Position numbers and translations under genes: made by a program
The notes under the pieces: generated by a model
What the model was told of the DNA's origin: nothing
The model's input: only the letters and a program-made list of their open reading frames with translations
The model's database searches: none
Shown here: positions 42,104 through 47,343 of the stretch, piece by piece
How positions within the stretch are numbered: the first letter of the stretch is position 1
How the letters are laid out: every line of letters begins with the position of its first letter
Origin: DATARH01 sp050246595
Lineage (GTDB): Bacteria; Pseudomonadota; Alphaproteobacteria; ATCC43930; CGMCC-115725
Assembly: GCA_050246595.1 (NCBI GenBank)
Contig: JBFWVT010000037.1
Span: 1-47,343, forward strand
Reading direction: 5' to 3'
DNA length: 47,343 bases

Positions 42104-44860
42104 GTGATCGCCGCAGCGCTCGGGCGCCTCGTCGACTTTGTCCAGCGCCGCGCGGCGCTGGTCGCCGTAACGATCCTTCTGCTGAGCGGCGCGAGCGGCT
42201 TCTACGCGGCGACGCATCTGAGGGTCGACACCGATATCAATCACATGCTGCCGAGCCATCTCGGTTGGCGGCAGAACGAGCTCGCGCTCGATGCGGCCTT
42301 TCCGCAGAACGTCGATCTGCTGGTCGTCGTGATCGACGGCCAGACCGGCGATCTGGCGGACCGCGCGGCGCGCGATCTGGCGGCGCGGATGCAGGCCAGA
42401 CCGGATCTGTTTACGCATGTCCGCCGCCCGGACGGCGGCGAATTCTTCGACCGCAACGGGCCGCTGTTTCTGTCGGCGGACGAGTTGCAGAGCATCTCCG
42501 ACAAAATCGTCGAGGCGCAGCCGCTGATCGGGACACTGGCTCGCGATCCGAGCCTGCGCGGCTTGTTCGAGACGCTGGAGATGTTTGTCGAAGGCGCCGA
42601 AAAGGACAACGATCAGGGCGCGATCGAGCGGCTTGATCCGACTCTGGCGGCCGTCGGCGACGCGGTGCAGGCGGTTCTGGACGGCGGCAGCGAACCTGTC
42701 TCGTGGCAGCGCCTGATGACCGGGCTCTCCTCCGAGGGGCGCGACCGCCGCCGCTTTGTCCTGACGCGGCCGGTGCTGGATTTTGACGAGCTCCAGCCCG
42801 GCATCCACGCCCGCGCCGAACTGCGCCGCATGGCAAGCGAGCTGAACATCGATCCGCAGCACGGGTTGCGGATGCGCCTGACCGGATCGGTGGCGCTGAA
42901 TGACGAGCAATTCGCGACCTTGGAGCGGGGCGCGGTCGGCTCGACCATCCTGTCTCTGGCCGCGGTCTGCCTGATCCTGTTCGCGGCGGTGCGTTCGGTC
43001 AAAATGGTCCTGGCGATGCTCGTGACGATCTGCGCCGGGCTGGCCTTGAATGCCGGGTTCGCCGCGCTCGCGATCGGCTCGCTGAACCTGATCTCGGTCG
43101 CGTTCGGGGTCCTGTTCATCGGGCTGGGCGATGATTTCGGCAATCAGTTCAGCGTGCTGTACCGCGACCAGCGGCACCGGGTCGGGTCTCTCTCGGGGGC
43201 GCTGGCGGGCGCCGCGGCAAGAATGGGACCCTCGATCCTGCTGGCCGGCGCCGCCACCGCGATCGGTTTTCTTGCCTTTGTTCCGACCAGCTATATCGGC
43301 GTGCGCGAACTCGGCTGGATCGCCGCGTTCGGGATGATCATCGCCGTCGCGCTCAATCTCACGCTGCTGCCGGCCTTGCTGGCGCTGTTGCGGCCCCCGC
43401 CCGAACCCGAACCGGTCGGGTTTCGCTGGGGTCCGCCGGTCGACCGGTTTCTGATGCGCCGGCGACGCTGGGTGATGGCGGGCGCCGGCGTGCTGGCGGC
43501 GGTCTGCATCGCGTTGCTGCCTGGGCTCAGGTTCGATTTCGATCCGCTGAACCTGAAGGATCCGAAAACCGAATCGGTGATGACCGCGCGCGATCTGATG
43601 GACGACCCGATGACCACCCCCTATACCGCCCAGACGATCGCGCCGTCGCTGCACGAGGCCGAAGCGCTCGCCGGACAATTGTCGAAGCTGCCCGAGGTGT
43701 CGCAGGTAATCACCGCGGCGAGCTTTATTCCCGCGGACCAGGACGAGAAGCTCGCGATCCTCGCCGATCTCCGGCTCCTGATCGGTCCGACCCTGAGCCC
43801 GGACGCCACGCTGCCGGATCCGAGCGATGACGAGGTCCTCGCGGCGATGGCCGGATTGCGCGGTGCCCTGCAGCCGGTCGCGGCGCGCGAAGCGGAGACT
43901 GTCGGCCCGCAGAGCGCGGCCCTGCGTCTCGCTCATGCCCTCGACGGAGCAGCGGCGCGCGGTGCGGCGATAATCCCGGCGCTGGAGCGGGATTTGATGA
44001 CAGGGCTGGAACAGCGTCTCGATACGCTGCGCCTCGTCATCACCGCCGAGCCGGTGACGCTTGAGACATTGCCGCCCGACCTGCGCGACATCTGGGTTAC
44101 TCCGGACGGCCGTGCCCGGGTGCAGATATTCCCGCAGGGCAATGCGCGCGATAACGACACGCTCCGACAATTTGTGGCCGCCATCCACACGGTGGCTCCC
44201 GACGCCACCGGCACACCGGTGACGATCCAGGAAGCCGGGCGCCTGATCAGCTCGGCCTTTGTCGAGGCCGGGGTCATCGCGATCGTGGCGATTACGCTGC
44301 TGCTCGTGATCGTATTGCGGCGGGTGCGCGACGTGGCGCTGATTGTCGCGCCGCTGCTGCTCGCCGCCGCCTTGACCCTCGCGGTGATGATCGTAATCGG
44401 AAAGCCGCTCAATTATGCCAACATCATCGCGTTGCCGCTGCTGTTCGGGATCGGGGTCGCGTTCAATATCTACTTTGTCATGAACTGGCGGGCCGGCATG
44501 ACGGATCACCTGCAATCGAGTACCGCGCGCGCGGTCGTGTTCAGCGCGCTGACGACGATGGCGGCCTTTGGCAGCCTGGCGCTGTCACCCGATCCGAGCA
44601 CGGCGGAGATGGGGTTGCTGCTCACCATTTCGCTTGTCGCGGCGCTTCTCTGCGCCCTGTTTGTGCTGCCGGCGCTGCTTGGACCGGCGGCGCCGGCAGT
44701 GGCGCAGCCGGCCGCCAGCGGCCCTCCGGGCGGCCCTCCCGACAGCCGGCAACGAATCGGCGAGTTGCGCCAATTCACCCGGCGCGACGTTAGCGACGCT
44801 GATGGCGATCAGGGGGAACCGCCGCTCCGGCGCGCCGCCGGGCGCAGCCGCTTCGGTTGA
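42104..44860 (+). CDS. hpnN: Hopanoid-associated RND transporter HpnN
   Basis: Inner-membrane transporter of 918 aa of the MMPL/RND type, known in Rhodopseudomonas to move hopanoids to the outer membrane. The order is TM1 (LVAVTILLLSGASGFYA), a large periplasmic domain (VDTDINHMLPSHLGWRQNE...), six helices about 280-460 (including ISVAFGVLFIGLGDDFGNQFSVLYRDQ), a second half starting RRRRWVMAGAGVLAAVCIALLPGL, and C-terminal helices with GIGVAFNIYFVMNW. The start is GTG at 42104 with GAGGT upstream. A Pro/Gly-rich, charged tail follows the last helix. It is first of hpnN-ispH-hpnH. Confidence 0.92.
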   Translation: MIAAALGRLVDFVQRRAALVAVTILLLSGASGFYAATHLRVDTDINHMLPSHLGWRQNELALDAAFPQNVDLLVVVIDGQTGDLADRAARDLAARMQARPDLFTHVRRPDGGEFFDRNGPLFLSADELQSISDKIVEAQPLIGTLARDPSLRGLFETLEMFVEGAEKDNDQGAIERLDPTLAAVGDAVQAVLDGGSEPVSWQRLMTGLSSEGRDRRRFVLTRPVLDFDELQPGIHARAELRRMASELNIDPQHGLRMRLTGSVALNDEQFATLERGAVGSTILSLAAVCLILFAAVRSVKMVLAMLVTICAGLALNAGFAALAIGSLNLISVAFGVLFIGLGDDFGNQFSVLYRDQRHRVGSLSGALAGAAARMGPSILLAGAATAIGFLAFVPTSYIGVRELGWIAAFGMIIAVALNLTLLPALLALLRPPPEPEPVGFRWGPPVDRFLMRRRRWVMAGAGVLAAVCIALLPGLRFDFDPLNLKDPKTESVMTARDLMDDPMTTPYTAQTIAPSLHEAEALAGQLSKLPEVSQVITAASFIPADQDEKLAILADLRLLIGPTLSPDATLPDPSDDEVLAAMAGLRGALQPVAAREAETVGPQSAALRLAHALDGAAARGAAIIPALERDLMTGLEQRLDTLRLVITAEPVTLETLPPDLRDIWVTPDGRARVQIFPQGNARDNDTLRQFVAAIHTVAPDATGTPVTIQEAGRLISSAFVEAGVIAIVAITLLLVIVLRRVRDVALIVAPLLLAAALTLAVMIVIGKPLNYANIIALPLLFGIGVAFNIYFVMNWRAGMTDHLQSSTARAVVFSALTTMAAFGSLALSPDPSTAEMGLLLTISLVAALLCALFVLPALLGPAAPAVAQPAASGPPGGPPDSRQRIGELRQFTRRDVSDADGDQGEPPLRRAAGRSRFG

Positions 44861-45006
44861 GCCGGAACGTTCGGCAGCTGGTGATCCTTCTCCGGTCGCG
44901 AGGCATGCCATTGCGCGTCATGCGCGAACTATGGCAGGGATACGCAACAGACCTTTCGGCGAGCGGCCGTCTCCGGCGGCCCCGGAACCGGGACGGTGAG
45001 GAAAGA

Positions 45007-45945
45007 ATGCGAGTGGTGCTGGCGCAACCCCGCGGCTTCTGTGCCGGGGTCGAACGGGCGATCGAGATCGTCGAGCGCGCTCTCGAAAAATACGGCCCGC
45101 CGATCTATGTCCGGCACGAGATCGTGCACAACCGGCATGTCGTCGAGCGGCTGCGCGCCAAGGGCGCCCGCTTTGTCGACGAGATCGACGAGGTGCCGCC
45201 GGGCGCGGTGACGATCTTCAGCGCGCACGGTGTGGCGAGCGAAATCGAGCGGCGCGCCGGCGAGCGCGGTCTGCCGGTCATCGACGCGACCTGCCCGCTG
45301 GTGTCGAAGGTCCATATCGAAGGACAGCGCTACGCCAATCAGGGTCGCGAGATCATCCTGATCGGGCATGCCGGCCATCCCGAGATCGAAGGCACGATGG
45401 GTCGCATAACCGGACGGGTGCATCTGATATCGCGGCCCGAGGAAGTCGCCGATTTGCAGGTGGCGGACCCGGACAAGCTCGCCTTCATCACGCAAACGAC
45501 ATTGAGCGTCGACGACACGCGCGCCGTCATCGATGCGCTGAAGGCGCGGTTTCCGGCGATCGTCGGGCCGGACACAAAAGACATCTGCTACGCGACGCAG
45601 AACCGGCAGCGGGCGGCGCGGGAACTGGCGCGGATCGTCGATGTGGTTCTCGTGGTCGGCGCGCCGAACAGCTCGAACTCGAACCGGCTGCGCGAGATCG
45701 CAGCGGAAAGCGGCGTGCCAAGCTATCTGATCGAGGACGCGGCCGCGCTCGACCCGCTCTGGCTCGAGGGCGCGCGCTCGGTCGGGATCACCGCCGGCGC
45801 TTCCGCGCCCGACATCCTGGTCGAGGAACTGGTCGCGCGTCTCCGCGAGATGGCGGGGGCCGAGGTCGAGTTTCTTCCGGGGGTCACCGAGAACGTCCGC
45901 TTCCGCATGCCTCCCCAGCTCGCCGATACGCCCCCGCGCGCCTGA
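45007..45945 (+). CDS. ispH: 4-hydroxy-3-methylbut-2-enyl diphosphate reductase
   Basis: [4Fe-4S] enzyme of 312 aa giving IPP and DMAPP at the end of the MEP pathway. Cluster cysteines are C12 (QPRGFCAGVERA), C96 (VIDATCPLVSKVH) and C194 (KDICYATQNRQ). Other residues are HGV in FSAHGVA, QTTLSVDDT, and SSNSNRL. The ATG at 45007 follows GAGGAAAGA. Its location in the hopanoid group is functional, since hopanoids are made from its products, and it needs SUF-made clusters. Confidence 0.95.
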   Translation: MRVVLAQPRGFCAGVERAIEIVERALEKYGPPIYVRHEIVHNRHVVERLRAKGARFVDEIDEVPPGAVTIFSAHGVASEIERRAGERGLPVIDATCPLVSKVHIEGQRYANQGREIILIGHAGHPEIEGTMGRITGRVHLISRPEEVADLQVADPDKLAFITQTTLSVDDTRAVIDALKARFPAIVGPDTKDICYATQNRQRAARELARIVDVVLVVGAPNSSNSNRLREIAAESGVPSYLIEDAAALDPLWLEGARSVGITAGASAPDILVEELVARLREMAGAEVEFLPGVTENVRFRMPPQLADTPPRA

Positions 45946-45949
45946 CCCT

Positions 45950-45990
45950 GCCCGCCCCACGCTCCCGCAGGGGATAGGGGAGGGGATGGG
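45950..45990. repeat. Short fragment of the CCCT/AGGGG repeat family between ispH and hpnH
   Basis: CTGCCCGCCCCACGCTCCCG...GGGGATAGGGGAGGGGATGGGG resembles the repeat copies near 9912 and 15622, but degenerate. It lies just before the ribosome-binding site of hpnH. Confidence 0.4.
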
Positions 45991-46012
45991 GTACTCTCAC
46001 AAAGGATTTGCC

Positions 46013-47155
46013 GTGGCCATTCCGCTGCACCAGAAGATCCGCGTCGGCGCCTATGTCCTCGGGCGCCACCTGAAGGGGGTCCGCCGGTATCCGCTCGTGC
46101 TGATGCTGGAGCCGCTGTTCCGCTGCAATCTCGCCTGCGCCGGGTGCGGCAAGATCGACTATCCCGATCCGATCCTCGACCAGCGGCTCAGCGTCAAGCA
46201 GTGCCTCGAAGCGGCCGACGAATGCGGGGCGCCAGTCGTCGTTATCGCCGGCGGCGAACCGCTGCTGCATCGCGAGATCGATCAGGTCGTGGCCGGTCTG
46301 ATCGCCCGCAAGAAATTCGTCTATCTGTGCACCAACGCGCTGCTGCTCGAAAAGAAAATCGATCAGTTCAAGCCGAACCCGTTTTTCGCCTGGACCGTGC
46401 ATCTCGACGGCGACCGCGAGGACCACGACCGCTCGGTGTGCCAGGGCGGTGTCTATGACCGCGCCGTCGAGGCGATCCGCCTCGCCAAATCACGCGGTTT
46501 TCGCGTCAACATCAACACGACGCTGTTCGATACCGCCGAACCCGAGCGGGTCGCGCGGTTTTTCGACACGGTGACCGCGATGGAGATCGACGGGATCACC
46601 GTGTCGCCCGGCTACGCCTATGAGCGCGCGCCCGACCAGGCGCATTTTCTCAGCCGGCGCCGGACCAAGGAGCTGTTCCGCGACATCTTCCGGCAAGACC
46701 CGAAACGGCGCTGGTCGTTCAACCAGTCGAGCCTGTTTCTCGACTTTCTTGCCGGGAACCAATCCTATCGCTGCACCCCGTGGGGCAACCCGACGCGCAA
46801 CTATTTCGGCTGGCAGCGCCCCTGCTATCTGCTCGGCGAAGGCTACGCCAAGACGTTCAAGGAGCTGATGGAAAAAACCGACTGGGATTCCTACGGCACC
46901 GGCAATTACGAAAAATGCGCGCAATGCATGGTGCATAGCGGGTACGAGGCGACCGCGGTGGTCGATTCGGTGCATCACCCGTTGAAGGCGGCAGTCGTCG
47001 CGCTGCGCGGGGTGCGGACCGGGGGCGAGATGGCGCCGGAAATCCCGCTCGAGCGTCAGCGTCCGGCCGAATACGTGTTCTCGCGTCATGTCGAGGAGGC
47101 AATGGCTCGGCTCGGCCCGGCCCGGCGGCGGCGACGGAGGCAAGCCGCCGAGTAG
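46013..47155 (+). CDS. hpnH: Adenosyl-hopene transferase HpnH
   Basis: B12-independent radical SAM enzyme of 380 aa that joins 5'-deoxyadenosine to diploptene, making adenosylhopane, the precursor of extended hopanoids. The radical-SAM cluster is C38, C42 and C45 (RCNLACAGCG). A C-terminal cysteine region (RCTPWGNP, CYLLGEG, CAQCMVHSGYEA) is typical. The start is GTG at 46013 (VAIPLHQKIRVGAYVLG) with AAAGGA six bases upstream; an ATG at 45986 adds a leader from the repeat and is less likely. Confidence 0.94.
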   Translation: MAIPLHQKIRVGAYVLGRHLKGVRRYPLVLMLEPLFRCNLACAGCGKIDYPDPILDQRLSVKQCLEAADECGAPVVVIAGGEPLLHREIDQVVAGLIARKKFVYLCTNALLLEKKIDQFKPNPFFAWTVHLDGDREDHDRSVCQGGVYDRAVEAIRLAKSRGFRVNINTTLFDTAEPERVARFFDTVTAMEIDGITVSPGYAYERAPDQAHFLSRRRTKELFRDIFRQDPKRRWSFNQSSLFLDFLAGNQSYRCTPWGNPTRNYFGWQRPCYLLGEGYAKTFKELMEKTDWDSYGTGNYEKCAQCMVHSGYEATAVVDSVHHPLKAAVVALRGVRTGGEMAPEIPLERQRPAEYVFSRHVEEAMARLGPARRRRRRQAAE

Positions 47156-47215
47156 CGTTGTTCGCGGGCAGGCCGGTTCCGGAAGCAATCGCCTGATGAG
47201 GAGGTTGCTCTTCCG

Positions 47216-47343
47216 CTAGAGTGTGATCGGGTCTGGTTGAAACAGGATAGGGGTTCCCCGGCGCGGGGATCTCTGCGCAAGATGCTGGCTGGGGGGCGGA
47301 GGCCAGCACGCATGCCCAGACCCTATTCACAGGATTTGCGAGA
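47216..47343 (+). mobile_element. End of an IS630-type insertion sequence (right copy)
   Basis: This is the inverted copy of 1-127: CTAG at 47216-47219, then GTGTGATCGGGTCTGG..., leading to the transposase start. The two copies face away from each other, with both transposases reading out of the window. Confidence 0.75.
47312..47343 (+). CDS. IS630-type transposase, N-terminal fragment (right)
   Basis: The ATG at 47312 begins MPRPYSQDLR and runs off the right edge after ten full codons. The sequence is identical to the fragment at the left end. Confidence 0.6.
   Translation, partial: MPRPYSQDLR

Noticed and set aside
41828..44515. Long open frame (about 895 codons) antisense to hpnN
   Set aside because: It is opposite a well-supported RND transporter, is rich in Arg, Gln, Asp and His as usual for antisense frames in GC-rich DNA, and shows no domain.

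Overview
The window is a 47.3 kb, GC-rich chromosomal segment from an alphaproteobacterium. The evidence is a CtrA-type cell-cycle regulator beside its phosphotransferase ChpT, a kdsA-eno-ftsB-pdhA-pdhB-pdhC-lpd-lipA-ratA cluster, a fused ispDF, the SUF iron-sulfur operon and hopanoid genes. A Rhodospirillales or Hyphomicrobiales member is likely, but the order cannot be fixed from the sequence alone. Both ends are the same 127-bp sequence in inverted orientation. Each end reads outward into the first codons of an IS630-type transposase, so the piece appears to be bounded by two insertion-sequence copies where an assembly stopped.

Layout. 0.1-2 kb: ctrA with a GANTC-rich upstream region, convergent with chpT. 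2-6.3 kb: mobA and fdhD (molybdenum cofactor and formate dehydrogenase maturation), a divergent D,D-carboxypeptidase with a SPOR domain, and an alpha/beta hydrolase. 6.3-8.5 kb: a flavin disulfide oxidoreductase, a remnant with a PEP-CTERM-like tail, and a lysine-rich exported protein. 8.5-21.5 kb: kdsA, a small coupled gene, eno, a divergent PEP-CTERM-like nuclease, ftsB, the pyruvate dehydrogenase genes (with a cysteine hydrolase set between pdhC and lpd), lipA, ratA/coq10 and a coiled-coil membrane protein. 21.5-27 kb, minus strand: ispDF-pgpA-cinA, an alpha/beta hydrolase, an RDD protein and an amidohydrolase. 27-32 kb: recA, a low-GC restriction-modification island (intact MT-A70 methylase, BglII-family endonuclease broken by one in-frame TGA), a HisD/HpsN-like dehydrogenase and a substrate-binding protein. 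32-38.7 kb: the operon rrf2-sufB-(coiled-coil protein)-sufC-sufD-sufS-sufU-sufT. 38.8-42 kb: a single-domain response regulator, a two-component pair and a small gene. 42-47 kb: hpnN-ispH-hpnH.

Functional themes. LipA needs Fe-S clusters from the SUF system and makes the lipoyl groups of the PDH complex; both PdhB and PdhC carry lipoyl domains here. IspDF and IspH are MEP-pathway enzymes supplying isoprenoid units, which HpnH and HpnN then use or transport as hopanoids. The most notable observations are the nonsense-interrupted restriction endonuclease beside an intact methylase, a palindromic intergenic repeat family with one copy read in frame inside PdhC, a coiled-coil gene inside the suf operon, a heptad-encoding tandem repeat, and a probable ATT start for pgpA. 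No wholly new multi-gene system could be demonstrated.
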